Source: Tamlana carrageenivorans (GTDB taxonomy: Bacteria > Bacteroidota > Bacteroidia > Flavobacteriales > Flavobacteriaceae). Taken from it: a stretch of 64,000 nt of DNA. Position numbers and translations under genes: made by a program. The notes under the pieces were generated by a model. The model saw only the letters and a list, made by a program, of their open reading frames with translations. It searched no databases and was not told where the DNA came from. The stretch lies in NCBI RefSeq assembly GCF_002893765.1, contig NZ_CP025938.1, positions 2,368,501 through 2,432,500 on the forward strand, written 5' to 3'. Shown piece by piece: positions 43,204 to 54,006 of the stretch; the stretch's first letter is position 1; each line of letters opens with the position of its first letter.

Positions 43204-46200
43204 ATGTTATCAACACAAGCTGAAAGATTAAATTTCTCCTCTATTGTAAATAGAACAGAATATCCAGACTTCTTGGATATTCAGATTAAATCCTTCCAGG
43301 ATTTTTTCCAATTAGAAACTAAATCTGAGGAAAGAGGCGATGAAGGTCTTTACAATACCTTCATGGAAAACTTTCCAATCACAGATTCTCGTAATCAATT
43401 CGTATTAGAATTTTTAGATTACTTCGTAGATCCACCACGATATGCTATTGAAGAGTGTATTGAGAGAGGGCTAACTTACAGCGTTCCGCTAAAGGCTAGG
43501 TTAAAGTTATATTGTACAGACCCTGAACATGAGGATTTCGAAACCATTGTTCAAGATGTGTATTTAGGAACTATTCCTTACATGACGCCTTCAGGAACTT
43601 TTTGTATTAATGGTGCAGAACGTGTTGTTGTTTCTCAATTACACCGTTCACCAGGAGTTTTCTTCGGGCAATCTTTCCATGCTAATGGAACCAAATTATA
43701 TTCAGCAAGGGTTATACCATTCAAGGGATCTTGGATTGAGTTTGCTACAGATATTAACCAGGTAATGTATGCTTACATTGATAGAAAGAAAAAATTACCT
43801 GTAACAACGCTTTTCCGTGCTATCGGTTTTGAGCGTGATAAAGACATCTTAGAGATTTTTGACTTAGCAGAAGAAGCTAAAGTATCAAAAACTGGATTAA
43901 AGAAATACTTAGGAAGAAAATTAGCTGCTCGTGTATTAAACACATGGCATGAGGATTTTGTTGATGAAGATACTGGAGAGGTGGTTTCAATCGAGCGTAA
44001 TGAAATCGTGCTTGATCGTGATACGATCCTTGACAAAGAAAATATAGAAGAAATTCTTGAAGCTGACGTTAAAACGATTCTTTTACATAAAGAAAGTACA
44101 GAACAAGGGGATTATGCCATTATCCACAACACGCTTCAAAAAGATCCAACAAACTCTGAAAAAGAGGCTGTTGAACATATTTATAGACAACTACGTAATG
44201 CAGAACCGCCAGATGAGGAAACTGCACGTGGTATTATTGATAAATTATTCTTTAGTGACCAACGTTACTCTCTTGGAGAAGTTGGACGTTATAGAATGAA
44301 CAAAAAATTAGGTCTTGATATTGGAATGGATAAGCAAGTGCTTACCAAAGAAGATATCATTACCATCATTAAATATTTAATCGAGCTTATCAACTCTAAA
44401 GCAGAGATTGATGATATCGATCACTTATCTAACCGTCGTGTTCGTACTGTAGGCGAGCAATTATCATCACAATTTGGTGTTGGTTTAGCCCGTATGGCGC
44501 GTACCATTCGTGAGCGTATGAACGTTCGTGATAACGAGGTGTTTACACCTATAGATTTAATTAATGCTAAGACTTTATCGTCTGTTATTAATTCTTTCTT
44601 CGGTACAAACCAGTTATCTCAATTTATGGATCAAACCAATCCACTTGCTGAAATCACGCACAAGCGTCGTTTATCAGCTCTTGGACCTGGAGGTTTATCA
44701 AGAGAGCGTGCTGGGTTCGAGGTACGTGACGTTCACTATACACACTACGGTCGTTTATGTCCGATTGAAACACCAGAGGGACCAAACATTGGTTTAATTT
44801 CTTCACTTTCTGTTTATGCAAAAGTGAACCCAATGGGATTCATCGAAACACCTTATAGAAAAGTAACTGATGGTGTTGTTGATATTAAAAATGATCCTGT
44901 TTATTTAAGTGCAGAGGAAGAGGAAGAAAAATTAATCGCTCAAGCAACAGTTAAAGTTGATGACGATGGTAAAATTCTTCACGATAAAGTTATTGCTAGA
45001 ATGGAGGGTGATTTCCCTGTTATTGAACCAGAAAAATTAGACTATACCGATGTAGCGCCTAATCAAATTTCTTCAATTTCAGCATCGCTTATTCCGTTCT
45101 TAGAGCATGATGATGCGAACCGTGCGTTGATGGGATCTAACATGATGCGTCAAGCGGTACCATTATTAAGAGTAGATGCACCTATTGTAGGAACTGGATT
45201 AGAGCGTCAAGTAGCTTCAGATTCTAGAGTATTGATTAATGCAGAGGGAGAAGGAGAAGTACTTTACGTAGATGCTAAAGAAATCCAAATTAGATACGAG
45301 CGTACTGAGGATGAAGCTAAAGTAAGTTTTGATAGTGATGTTAAAACATACCAATTAGTAAAATACAGAAAAACTAACCAAGGAACTTCTATTAACCTGA
45401 AACCTATTGTAGTTAAAGGTGATAAGGTAACTAAAGGTCAAGTTTTATGTGAAGGATACGCGACTCAAAAAGGAGAATTAGCTTTAGGTAGAAATATGAA
45501 AGTAGCCTTTATGCCTTGGAAAGGGTATAACTTTGAGGATGCGATTGTAATTTCTGAAAAAGTGGTTCGTGAAGATATATTTACTTCTATCCATATCGAT
45601 GAGTATTCTCTAGAAGTTAGAGACACGAAATTAGGTAATGAAGAATTAACTAACGATATCCCTAACGTTTCTGAAGAGGCTACTAAAGACCTTGATGAAA
45701 ACGGTATGATTCGCGTTGGTGCCGAGGTTAAACCTGGCGATATTCTTATTGGTAAGATTACACCTAAAGGGGAATCTGATCCAACTCCTGAAGAAAAATT
45801 ATTACGTGCGATCTTTGGTGATAAAGCTGGAGATGTAAAAGATGCTTCTTTAAAAGCTTCACCTTCTTTAAATGGTGTTGTAATTGAAAAGAAATTATTC
45901 GCAAGAGCCGTAAAAGATAAACGTAAACGTGCACAGGATAAAGATGATATTCTTGCTCTTGAAGCACAATACGATAGAAAGTTCGACGAGCTTAAAGATA
46001 TTTTAGTTGAAAAACTTTTCAATATTGTAAATGGAAAAACAGCTCAAGGTATTTATAATGATTTAGGTGAAGAAGTATTACCAAAAGGTAAAAAATTCAC
46101 ACTTAAAATGTTAAATGCTGTTGATGATTATGCGCATTTAGTGTCTGGAAAATGGACTACTGATGATCATACAAATCAATTGGTAGCTGATTTAATTCAC

Positions 46201-47016
46201 AATTATAAGATTAAAGAAAACGATTTACAGGGGTCTTTACGTCGTGAGAAGTTTACAATTTCTGTTGGTGATGAGTTACCAGCAGGTATCATAAAATTAG
46301 CTAAAGTTTACATCGCTAAAAAACGTAAACTTAAAGTTGGTGATAAAATGGCAGGACGTCACGGTAACAAAGGTATTGTTGCTAGAATCGTTCGTCAAGA
46401 AGATATGCCATTCTTAGAAGATGGAACGCCTGTTGATATTGTATTAAATCCATTAGGTGTACCTTCTCGTATGAACATTGGTCAAATTTATGAAACGGTA
46501 CTTGGTTGGGCTGGACAAAAATTAGGACGCAAATATGCAACACCTATTTTTGACGGAGCTACAATCGATCAGATTAACGGATTTACAGATGAAGCTGGAA
46601 TTCCAAGATATGGTCATACCTACCTTTATGATGGTGGTACCGGACAGCGTTTTGATCAGCCAGCAACAGTTGGTGTGATTTACATGCTGAAATTAGGACA
46701 CATGGTCGATGATAAAATGCACGCGCGTTCTATTGGACCTTACTCATTAATTACGCAACAACCATTAGGTGGTAAAGCACAGTTTGGTGGTCAGCGTTTT
46801 GGTGAGATGGAAGTTTGGGCACTTGAGGCTTATGGCGCATCAAGTACCTTACGTGAGATCTTAACTGTAAAATCTGATGATGTTATTGGTAGAGCTAAAA
46901 CTTACGAGGCAATCGTAAAAGGTGAACCAATGCCAGATCCAGGATTACCAGAATCATTCAATGTACTTATGCACGAATTGAAAGGTTTAGGTTTAGACAT
47001 CAGATTAGAGGAGTAA
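43204..47016 (+). CDS. rpoB: RNA polymerase beta subunit
   Basis: A 1270-residue beta subunit. The ATG at 43204 is chosen over the TTG at 43201. Conserved segments include the rifampicin-pocket block SSFFG..QFMDQTNPLAEITHKRRLSALGPGG, RVHYTHYGRLCPIETPEGPNIGLI-type fork region, and near the C-terminus KMAGRHGNKGIVARIV and GGQRFGEMEVWALEAYGAS. The rifampicin-pocket residues look wild-type. 71 nt ahead of rpoC. Confidence 0.98.
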   Translation: MLSTQAERLNFSSIVNRTEYPDFLDIQIKSFQDFFQLETKSEERGDEGLYNTFMENFPITDSRNQFVLEFLDYFVDPPRYAIEECIERGLTYSVPLKARLKLYCTDPEHEDFETIVQDVYLGTIPYMTPSGTFCINGAERVVVSQLHRSPGVFFGQSFHANGTKLYSARVIPFKGSWIEFATDINQVMYAYIDRKKKLPVTTLFRAIGFERDKDILEIFDLAEEAKVSKTGLKKYLGRKLAARVLNTWHEDFVDEDTGEVVSIERNEIVLDRDTILDKENIEEILEADVKTILLHKESTEQGDYAIIHNTLQKDPTNSEKEAVEHIYRQLRNAEPPDEETARGIIDKLFFSDQRYSLGEVGRYRMNKKLGLDIGMDKQVLTKEDIITIIKYLIELINSKAEIDDIDHLSNRRVRTVGEQLSSQFGVGLARMARTIRERMNVRDNEVFTPIDLINAKTLSSVINSFFGTNQLSQFMDQTNPLAEITHKRRLSALGPGGLSRERAGFEVRDVHYTHYGRLCPIETPEGPNIGLISSLSVYAKVNPMGFIETPYRKVTDGVVDIKNDPVYLSAEEEEEKLIAQATVKVDDDGKILHDKVIARMEGDFPVIEPEKLDYTDVAPNQISSISASLIPFLEHDDANRALMGSNMMRQAVPLLRVDAPIVGTGLERQVASDSRVLINAEGEGEVLYVDAKEIQIRYERTEDEAKVSFDSDVKTYQLVKYRKTNQGTSINLKPIVVKGDKVTKGQVLCEGYATQKGELALGRNMKVAFMPWKGYNFEDAIVISEKVVREDIFTSIHIDEYSLEVRDTKLGNEELTNDIPNVSEEATKDLDENGMIRVGAEVKPGDILIGKITPKGESDPTPEEKLLRAIFGDKAGDVKDASLKASPSLNGVVIEKKLFARAVKDKRKRAQDKDDILALEAQYDRKFDELKDILVEKLFNIVNGKTAQGIYNDLGEEVLPKGKKFTLKMLNAVDDYAHLVSGKWTTDDHTNQLVADLIHNYKIKENDLQGSLRREKFTISVGDELPAGIIKLAKVYIAKKRKLKVGDKMAGRHGNKGIVARIVRQEDMPFLEDGTPVDIVLNPLGVPSRMNIGQIYETVLGWAGQKLGRKYATPIFDGATIDQINGFTDEAGIPRYGHTYLYDGGTGQRFDQPATVGVIYMLKLGHMVDDKMHARSIGPYSLITQQPLGGKAQFGGQRFGEMEVWALEAYGASSTLREILTVKSDDVIGRAKTYEAIVKGEPMPDPGLPESFNVLMHELKGLGLDIRLEE

Positions 47017-47031
47017 AATAATAGTTTACAG

Positions 47032-47063
47032 TCACAGCGTTCAGTAATTACTCTGAACTGTGA
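47032..47063 (+). other. Intergenic hairpin between rpoB and rpoC
   Basis: TCACA with GTTCAG (left arm, GC bulge) pairs with CTGAAC and TGTGA across an 8-nt loop. It occupies the gap just after the rpoB stop. Likely a processing or pausing structure; there is no T-run. Confidence 0.45.
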
Positions 47064-47087
47064 TTGAAAACTGAAGACTTAAAAAAC

Positions 47088-50000
47088 ATGGCAAGAAAAC
47101 AAGATAAAAATACAGTTAAGAGATTTAATAAAATCTCAATCGGTTTAGCTTCTCCAGAGTCTATTTTAGCAGAGTCTAGAGGCGAAGTTTTAAAACCAGA
47201 AACTATCAATTATCGAACTCACAAACCAGAACGTGATGGTTTGTTCTGTGAGCGTATCTTCGGTCCTGTAAAGGATTACGAGTGTGCTTGTGGTAAATAT
47301 AAAAGAATACGTTACAAAGGTATTGTATGTGACCGTTGTGGTGTTGAAGTAACAGAAAAGAAAGTACGTCGTGATCGTGTTGGGCACATCAACCTTGTGG
47401 TTCCTGTAGCACACATCTGGTACTTCCGTTCGTTACCGAATAAAATTGGTTATTTATTAGGATTACCATCTAAGAAATTAGATATGATTATTTACTACGA
47501 ACGTTACGTAGTTATTCAACCAGGTAATGCTAAAAATGAAGAAGGTGAACCATTACAAAAAATGGACTTCTTAACAGAAGAAGAATACTTAAACATTCTT
47601 GAAACCCTTCCTCAAGATAATCAGTATTTAGACGATTCAGATCCAAATAAGTTTTTAGCTAAAATGGGTGCTGAATGTTTAATCGAATTATTAGCAAGAA
47701 TTGACTTAGAGTCTTTATCATACGAATTACGTCATAAAGCCAATACCGAAACGTCTAAACAACGTAAAACGGAAGCTTTAAAACGTTTACAAGTTGTAGA
47801 GTCTTTACGTGAGTCAAATCAAAATAGAGAAAATCGTCCAGAATGGATGATTATGAAAGTAATTCCAATCATTCCGCCAGAATTACGTCCGCTAGTACCA
47901 CTAGATGGAGGTCGTTTTGCAACGTCTGATTTGAATGACTTATACCGTCGTGTTATTATTCGTAACAACCGTCTTAAAAGATTGGTTGAAATTAAAGCTC
48001 CCGAAGTTATTTTACGTAACGAAAAACGTATGCTTCAAGAGTCTGTGGATTCGTTATTCGATAACACACGTAAGTCTTCTGCAGTAAAAACAGATTCTAA
48101 CAGACCGTTAAAATCTTTATCAGATTCATTAAAAGGTAAGCAAGGTCGTTTCCGTCAAAACTTACTTGGTAAGCGTGTGGATTATTCAGCACGTTCTGTT
48201 ATTGTTGTAGGACCAGAATTAAAATTATTTGAATGTGGATTGCCAAAAAATATGGCAGCTGAATTATACAAACCTTTTGTAATTAGAAAACTAATTGAAA
48301 GAGGTATTGTTAAAACAGTAAAATCTGCAAAGAAAATTATAGATAAAAGAGAGCCTGTGGTTTGGGATATCTTGGAAAACGTTCTTAAAGGACATCCAGT
48401 ATTACTAAACCGTGCGCCTACCTTACACCGTTTAGGTATTCAAGCTTTTCAACCAAAATTAATTGAAGGAAAAGCGATTCAATTACACCCATTAGTATGT
48501 ACGGCCTTTAACGCCGATTTCGATGGGGATCAAATGGCGGTGCATTTACCATTAGGGCCAGAGGCTATTTTAGAGTGTCAAATGTTAATGTTGGCCTCTC
48601 ACAATATCTTAAACCCTGCTAATGGTTCTCCGGTAACGGTACCTTCTCAGGATATGGTACTTGGTCTTTACTATATGACCAAGCTACGTAAGTCTACACC
48701 AGAAGTGCCAATTAAAGGTGAAGGATTAATCTTCTACTCTCCAGAAGAGGTAGAAATTGCTTTCAATGAGCAACGCGTTGATTTGAATGCTGGTATCAAA
48801 GTAAGAACGATTGATATTAATGAGGAAGGTAAACTTGCTCCGGTTATCATCGAAACTACAGTTGGTCGTGTATTATTTAACCAACACGTGCCTCAGGCAG
48901 CTGGTTATATTAATGAAGTATTAACTAAAAAGTCGTTAAGAGATATTATTGGTAATATTTTAAAAGCAACTTCAGTTCCTGAAACAGCCGATTTCTTAGA
49001 TGCTATTAGAACTTTAGGATTTAAATTCGCCTTCCAAGGTGGTTTATCATTCAGTTTAGGTGATATCATCATCCCGCCAGAAAAGCAAGGTATGATCGAT
49101 AAAGCTAACGGTTTAGTTGATGGTATTACTGGTAACTATAACATGGGACTTATTACCAATAACGAACGTTACAACCAAGTTATTGATATCTGGACCTCTA
49201 CAAATGCTGAATTGACAGAGTTGTCTATGAAACGTATTCGTGAAGACCAACAAGGGTTTAACTCGGTGTTTATGATGCTTGATTCTGGAGCTCGTGGATC
49301 TAAAGAACAGATTCGTCAGTTAACCGGTATGCGTGGATTAATGGCAAAACCTAAAAAATCTAACGCAGGTGGTGGTGAAATTATTGAAAATCCAATTCTT
49401 TCTAACTTTAAAGAAGGTCTTTCAATTTTAGAGTACTTTATCTCTACCCACGGTGCACGTAAAGGTCTTGCCGATACGGCCCTTAAAACTGCCGATGCTG
49501 GTTACTTAACAAGACGTTTAGTAGACGTTTCTCAAGATGTTATTATCAATACTGAAGATTGTGGTACATTAAGAGGTGTTGAAGTTGAACCATTGAAAAA
49601 GAATGATGAAGTTGTTGAAACTTTACAAGAAAGAATTGTAGGTCGTGTTTCATTAAACGATGTATTTAATCCTTTAACTGAAGAGAAATTAGCTTCTGCT
49701 GGTCAATTAATTGATGATGCTGTTGCTAAAGCCATCGGTGCATCTCCTTTAGAAAGTATTGAAGTACGTTCTGCTTTAACTTGTGAAGCTTTACAAGGTA
49801 TTTGTGCGAAATGTTACGGTCGTAACTTAGCTACAGGTAAAATGGTACAACGCGGTGAAGCTGTTGGTGTTGTTGCGGCACAATCAATTGGTGAGCCTGG
49901 TACACAGTTAACACTTCGTACGTTCCACGTAGGTGGTATTGCAGGTAACATTTCTGAAGATAACAAGCTTGCTGTTAAATTTAACGGTATTGCTGAAATT

Positions 50001-51389
50001 GAAGATTTAAAAACAGTTAAAGGTCAGGATAACGAAGGAAACGAAATTGATATCGTAATCTCTAGAACGTCTGAACTTAAACTTACAGATAAGAAAACTG
50101 GTATTGTTTTAAGTACGAATAACATTCCTTATGGTTCTACTATTTATGTTAAAAATGGTCAAGAATTAGCTAAAGGTGATGTCGTATGTACTTGGGATCC
50201 TTATAACGGTGTAATTATTTCAGAATTTGCTGGTAAAGTAAGATATGAAAACATCGAACAAGGGGTAACTTACCAAGTTGAAATTGATGAGCAAACAGGT
50301 TTCCAAGAAAAAGTAATTTCTGAATCTAGAAACAAAAAACTTATTCCAACACTTCATATTGAAGATGCTAGTGGTGAAACCATGCGTTCTTACAACTTAC
50401 CAGTTGGCGCTCACCTTATGATTGATGATGGAGAGAAAATTAATGTTGGTAAGATTTTAGTTAAGATTCCTCGTAAATCTGCAAAAGCAGGGGATATTAC
50501 AGGTGGTCTGCCACGTGTTACCGAGTTATTCGAAGCGCGTAACCCATCTAACCCAGCAGTTGTTTCTGCTATTGATGGTGTGGTTTCTTTCGGAAAAATT
50601 AAGAGAGGTAACCGTGAGATTATCGTAGAATCTAAATTAGGTGATGTTAAGAAATACTTAGTGAAGTTATCTAATCAAATCTTAGTACAAGAGAATGATT
50701 ATGTTAAAGCGGGTATGCCATTATCTGATGGTTCTATTACACCAAACGATATCTTGAATATCAAAGGACCTTCAGCTGTTCAACAATACTTAGTAAACGA
50801 GGTACAAGAGGTATACCGTTTACAAGGGGTGAAAATTAATGATAAACACTTCGAAGTTGTTGTTAGACAAATGATGCGTAAAGTTAGAATTATCGATTCT
50901 GGTGATACGATTTTCTTAGAAGATCAATTGGCTCATAAAGCAGATTTCATTAAAGAAAATGATGATATCTTCGGAATGAAAGTGATTGAAGACGCTGGAG
51001 ATTCTTCTACGCTAAAAGCAGGTCAAATTGTTTCGCCACGACAGTTAAGAGATGAAAATTCTATTTTACGTCGTGAAGATAAAGCACTTGTTACGGCTAG
51101 AGATGCTCAACCAGCAACGGCGACTCCAATACTTCAAGGTATTACAAGAGCTTCGCTTCAAACGAAATCGTTTATTTCTGCGGCATCCTTCCAAGAAACA
51201 ACTAAAGTATTAAACGAAGCTGCAGTAGCAGGTAAAGTAGATGCTTTAGAAGGCTTGAAAGAAAATGTTATTGTTGGACATAGAATTCCTGCAGGTACTG
51301 GTATGAGACGTTATTCTGATATTATTGTAGGTTCTAAAGAAGAGTTTGACGAAATGATGCAAGTGAAACAAGAATTAAATTACAACTAA
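47088..51389 (+). CDS. rpoC: RNA polymerase beta' subunit
   Basis: A 1433-residue beta' subunit. The ATG at 47088 (MARKQDKNTVKRF) is chosen over a TTG at 47064. The zinc ribbon CACGKYKRIRYKGIVCDRCG and the active-site NADFDGDQMAVHLPL are present, as is the second zinc site C-X-CEALQGICAKCYGR region. The bridge/trigger region HGARKGLADTALKTADAGYLTRRLVDV is intact. Typical length for Flavobacteriia. A terminator follows. Confidence 0.98.
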   Translation: MARKQDKNTVKRFNKISIGLASPESILAESRGEVLKPETINYRTHKPERDGLFCERIFGPVKDYECACGKYKRIRYKGIVCDRCGVEVTEKKVRRDRVGHINLVVPVAHIWYFRSLPNKIGYLLGLPSKKLDMIIYYERYVVIQPGNAKNEEGEPLQKMDFLTEEEYLNILETLPQDNQYLDDSDPNKFLAKMGAECLIELLARIDLESLSYELRHKANTETSKQRKTEALKRLQVVESLRESNQNRENRPEWMIMKVIPIIPPELRPLVPLDGGRFATSDLNDLYRRVIIRNNRLKRLVEIKAPEVILRNEKRMLQESVDSLFDNTRKSSAVKTDSNRPLKSLSDSLKGKQGRFRQNLLGKRVDYSARSVIVVGPELKLFECGLPKNMAAELYKPFVIRKLIERGIVKTVKSAKKIIDKREPVVWDILENVLKGHPVLLNRAPTLHRLGIQAFQPKLIEGKAIQLHPLVCTAFNADFDGDQMAVHLPLGPEAILECQMLMLASHNILNPANGSPVTVPSQDMVLGLYYMTKLRKSTPEVPIKGEGLIFYSPEEVEIAFNEQRVDLNAGIKVRTIDINEEGKLAPVIIETTVGRVLFNQHVPQAAGYINEVLTKKSLRDIIGNILKATSVPETADFLDAIRTLGFKFAFQGGLSFSLGDIIIPPEKQGMIDKANGLVDGITGNYNMGLITNNERYNQVIDIWTSTNAELTELSMKRIREDQQGFNSVFMMLDSGARGSKEQIRQLTGMRGLMAKPKKSNAGGGEIIENPILSNFKEGLSILEYFISTHGARKGLADTALKTADAGYLTRRLVDVSQDVIINTEDCGTLRGVEVEPLKKNDEVVETLQERIVGRVSLNDVFNPLTEEKLASAGQLIDDAVAKAIGASPLESIEVRSALTCEALQGICAKCYGRNLATGKMVQRGEAVGVVAAQSIGEPGTQLTLRTFHVGGIAGNISEDNKLAVKFNGIAEIEDLKTVKGQDNEGNEIDIVISRTSELKLTDKKTGIVLSTNNIPYGSTIYVKNGQELAKGDVVCTWDPYNGVIISEFAGKVRYENIEQGVTYQVEIDEQTGFQEKVISESRNKKLIPTLHIEDASGETMRSYNLPVGAHLMIDDGEKINVGKILVKIPRKSAKAGDITGGLPRVTELFEARNPSNPAVVSAIDGVVSFGKIKRGNREIIVESKLGDVKKYLVKLSNQILVQENDYVKAGMPLSDGSITPNDILNIKGPSAVQQYLVNEVQEVYRLQGVKINDKHFEVVVRQMMRKVRIIDSGDTIFLEDQLAHKADFIKENDDIFGMKVIEDAGDSSTLKAGQIVSPRQLRDENSILRREDKALVTARDAQPATATPILQGITRASLQTKSFISAASFQETTKVLNEAAVAGKVDALEGLKENVIVGHRIPAGTGMRRYSDIIVGSKEEFDEMMQVKQELNYN

Positions 51390-51392
51390 AGC

Positions 51393-51459
51393 ATTCCCGC
51401 GAAATCGAAGATTCACGAATACCTTATTGGAGGTAAGTGTCGATGAGTAAGGCGGGAAT
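51393..51459. repeat. Imperfect inverted repeat ATTCCCGC / GCGGGAAT
   Basis: ATTCCCGC at 51393-51400 and GCGGGAAT at 51452-51459 could close a loop of about 50 nt. It lies in the rpoC 3' untranslated region, just ahead of the terminator. It resembles dispersed flavobacterial intergenic repeats more than a gene-specific structure. Confidence 0.5.
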
Positions 51460-51469
51460 CTTAAAAATA

Positions 51470-51507
51470 GAAGCCTTCATGTATATTTATACTTGAAGGC
51501 TTTTTTA
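51470..51507 (+). terminator. Rho-independent terminator after rpoC
   Basis: AAGCCTTCA at 51471-51479 pairs with TGAAGGCTT at 51494-51502 followed by T6. It ends the polymerase operon. Confidence 0.9.
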
Positions 51508-51564
51508 TTTTAAAATCACAAAACTTTAAAACATTTCCTCTATATTGGAAAAAAATATTTAAAT

Positions 51565-51882
51565 ATGGCAGACGAACAAGACAAGCAAAAACAAGGGCAA
51601 ATAAATATAGAATTAGACGAAAAAGTAGCTGAAGGGACTTACTCTAATTTGGCCATTATAAACCATTCTGTTTCAGAATTTGTAGTAGATTTTGTTAATA
51701 TTATGCCTGGTGTTCCTAAAAACAAAGTGAAGTCAAGAATCATTCTCACACCGCAACATGCTAAACGTTTATTAAAGGCGCTTGGAGAAAATGTAGCGCG
51801 ATTTGAAAATGCTCATGGTGAAATTAAAGATTACGATCAACCACCAATTCCTTTAAACTTTGGACCTACAGGTCAAGCATAA
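51565..51882 (+). CDS. DUF3467 protein
   Basis: A 105-residue protein (QGQINIELDEKVAEGTYSNLAIINHSVSEFVVDFVNIMPGVPKNKVKSRIILTPQHAKRLL) of the DUF3467 family, no membrane segment. Function unknown. The stop codon overlaps the first base of the shared terminator. Stand-alone gene with its own promoter presumably between 51507 and 51564. Confidence 0.88.
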   Translation: MADEQDKQKQGQINIELDEKVAEGTYSNLAIINHSVSEFVVDFVNIMPGVPKNKVKSRIILTPQHAKRLLKALGENVARFENAHGEIKDYDQPPIPLNFGPTGQA

Positions 51883-51921
51883 AAAAAGCCATTGAACAAA
51901 CATTTGTTCAATGGCTTTTTT
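51882..51921. terminator. Bidirectional terminator (DUF3467 / Fe-S gene)
   Basis: A perfect 19-bp inverted repeat AAAAAAGCCATTGAACAAA and its complement, 2-nt loop, with A and T runs at the two ends. It serves both the plus-strand DUF3467 gene and the convergent minus-strand Fe-S gene at 51923. Confidence 0.93.
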
Positions 51922-51922
51922 A

Positions 51923-52150
51923 TCAATAGGCCATTTCCTTTTTGTGGAGTTTATACTTTAATGCTCCTGAGGGGCATTTTTTTATCTGTTTAATTATCTT
52001 TTCAGTAGTACTACCTTCTGGATCAATCCATGGAATTACCGAGTTTTGAAAGACATCTGAAAGCTCTTGCGTACAGATATTAGATTGTTGACATTGAAAA
52101 GGACAATAGGTGATACTAATTTCTCGGTTTCCGTATTCCGTTGTTTTCAT
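51923..52150 (-). CDS. (4Fe-4S) mono-cluster protein (Fer4_19, YjdI-like)
   Basis: A 75-residue protein with cysteines in CPFQCQQSNIC and CPSGALKYK, matching the divergent ferredoxin-like Fer4_19 family. It probably binds one iron-sulfur cluster. It is 51 nt downstream of prfC on the same strand and ends at the shared terminator. Confidence 0.82.
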   Translation of the reverse strand: MKTTEYGNREISITYCPFQCQQSNICTQELSDVFQNSVIPWIDPEGSTTEKIIKQIKKCPSGALKYKLHKKEMAY

Positions 52151-52201
52151 AGTTATAGAATCAGCGAAGACTTTAGTTAAAATTTGGGTTTTCTAAAAAG
52201 A

Positions 52202-53791
52202 CTAATTAAATTCTGAAGTAAAATGAAGCTTAACATTTGGGTACTTCTGTTGCGTCATTTGCAGTGAAAATGCAGAGTCAGCCAGGAATACCAATTGGTT
52301 ACGTTTGTCTTTAGCTAAAAAGCGTTGCTTCACGCGAACAAACTCTTTATATTCATCTGTTTTTGAGTTACTCGGATCTACCCAACATGCTTTATGAACA
52401 TTTAAATTTTCATAGGTACATTTAGCCCCATATTCATGTTCTAGGCGATATTGAATTACCTCATACTGTAATGCTCCAACAGTTCCAATAACCTTTCTTC
52501 CGTTAAGTTCTAAGGTGAATAGTTGAGCAACACCCTCATCCATTAATTGATCTATACCTTTAAAAAGCTGTTTAGATTTTAATGGGTCGGCATTATTGAT
52601 GTATCTAAAATGTTCCGGTGAAAAGCTTGGAATACCTTTATAATTTAAAATTTCGCCTTCAGTAAGGGTATCTCCAATTTTAAAGTTTCCTGTATCTTGT
52701 AAACCTACAATATCACCAGGGTAGGAGATGTCTACAATTTCTTTCTTTTCAGCAAAAAATGCATTCGGACTCGAAAACTTGACCTTTTTACCATGTCTCA
52801 CATGTAAATAAGGCGCATTTCTTTTAAATTCACCAGAAACAATTTTAACAAAGGCTAATCGGTTTCTATGATTAGGATCCATATTGGCATGAATCTTAAA
52901 TACAAATCCAGAAAATTTATCCTCATCGGGTTTAACAAGGCGTTCTTCACTGTTTTTAGGCTGTGGTTTTGGTGCTATTTCAACAAAACAGTCTAGGAGT
53001 TCACGAACACCAAAACTGTTTAAAGCCGATCCAAAAAACACCGGTTGCAGCGTACCGTTTAAGTAATCTTCATGGTTAAACTGCGGATAAATTCCATCGA
53101 CTAATTCCAGCTCTTCTCTTAAGGTTTCAGCGGCATTGTCACCTACTAATTTATTTAGTTCTTCAGATTCTAAATCGGATATTTCAATGGTTTCTTCAAT
53201 ATTTTTACGGCTATCTCCGCTAAACAAATTGATGTTTTTTTCCCAGATATTATAAATTCCTTTAAAATCGTACCCCATACCTATAGGGAAACTTAAAGGC
53301 GTTACCGTTAAACCTAACTTTTGCTCGATTTCATCTAGAAGTTCAAAAGCATCTTTACCCTCGCGATCCATTTTATTAATAAAAACAATCATCGGAATGT
53401 TACGCATTCTACAAACTTCAACAAGCTTTTCTGTTTGTTCCTCAACACCTTTTGCAACATCAATAACAACAATTACACTGTCTACCGCCGTTAAGGTTCT
53501 AAACGTATCTTCGGCGAAATCCTTGTGACCAGGCGTATCTAAAATATTAATTTTAATACCGTTGTACTCAAAAGCTAAAACCGAAGTAGCAACTGAGATT
53601 CCACGTTGACGCTCAATTTCCATGAAGTCACTCGTAGCACCTTTTTTTATTTTGTTGCTCTTTACAGCGCCTGCTTCTTGGATCGCTCCACCAAAAAGTA
53701 ATAATTTTTCAGTTAATGTGGTTTTACCAGCATCGGGGTGCGAAATAATACCAAAAGTACGTCGTCGTTGTATTTCTTTTAAAAAACTCAT
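52202..53791 (-). CDS. prfC: Peptide chain release factor 3
   Basis: A 529-residue GTPase that recycles RF1/RF2 from the ribosome. The ATG at 53789-53791 (MSFLKEIQRRRTFGIISHPDAGKTTL) gives the standard N-terminus; the open frame runs to 53836 but adds an unlikely segment. Motifs: HPDAGKTTL, RGISVATSVLAFEY, DTPGHKDFAEDT, NKMDREG, and FKIHANMDPNHRNRLAFVKIVSG. Normal length. Confidence 0.96.
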   Translation of the reverse strand: MSFLKEIQRRRTFGIISHPDAGKTTLTEKLLLFGGAIQEAGAVKSNKIKKGATSDFMEIERQRGISVATSVLAFEYNGIKINILDTPGHKDFAEDTFRTLTAVDSVIVVIDVAKGVEEQTEKLVEVCRMRNIPMIVFINKMDREGKDAFELLDEIEQKLGLTVTPLSFPIGMGYDFKGIYNIWEKNINLFSGDSRKNIEETIEISDLESEELNKLVGDNAAETLREELELVDGIYPQFNHEDYLNGTLQPVFFGSALNSFGVRELLDCFVEIAPKPQPKNSEERLVKPDEDKFSGFVFKIHANMDPNHRNRLAFVKIVSGEFKRNAPYLHVRHGKKVKFSSPNAFFAEKKEIVDISYPGDIVGLQDTGNFKIGDTLTEGEILNYKGIPSFSPEHFRYINNADPLKSKQLFKGIDQLMDEGVAQLFTLELNGRKVIGTVGALQYEVIQYRLEHEYGAKCTYENLNVHKACWVDPSNSKTDEYKEFVRVKQRFLAKDKRNQLVFLADSAFSLQMTQQKYPNVKLHFTSEFN

Positions 53792-54006
53792 AAATCTTGT
53801 TGCAAAATGGGTTGCAAAGATAAGATATAACTTCAATAAGCATAGCAGATAAAAACACTTTTTAAATTTCTATTTGTATTCATTCGGTAATCGAAATTTA
53901 CTTGGTATTTTTGTTTTTTACGATTTAAATCTAAATGGTGAAATTTTATAAATTCCTTTAATCTAGGGAATATATAAGCCTTAATTCTAAAAATAGAAAT
54001 TGTTAG

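Noticed and set aside
45465..46022. 185-codon minus-strand open frame inside rpoB
   Set aside because: It is the antisense shadow of a strongly conserved gene with biased codon use, not a separate gene.
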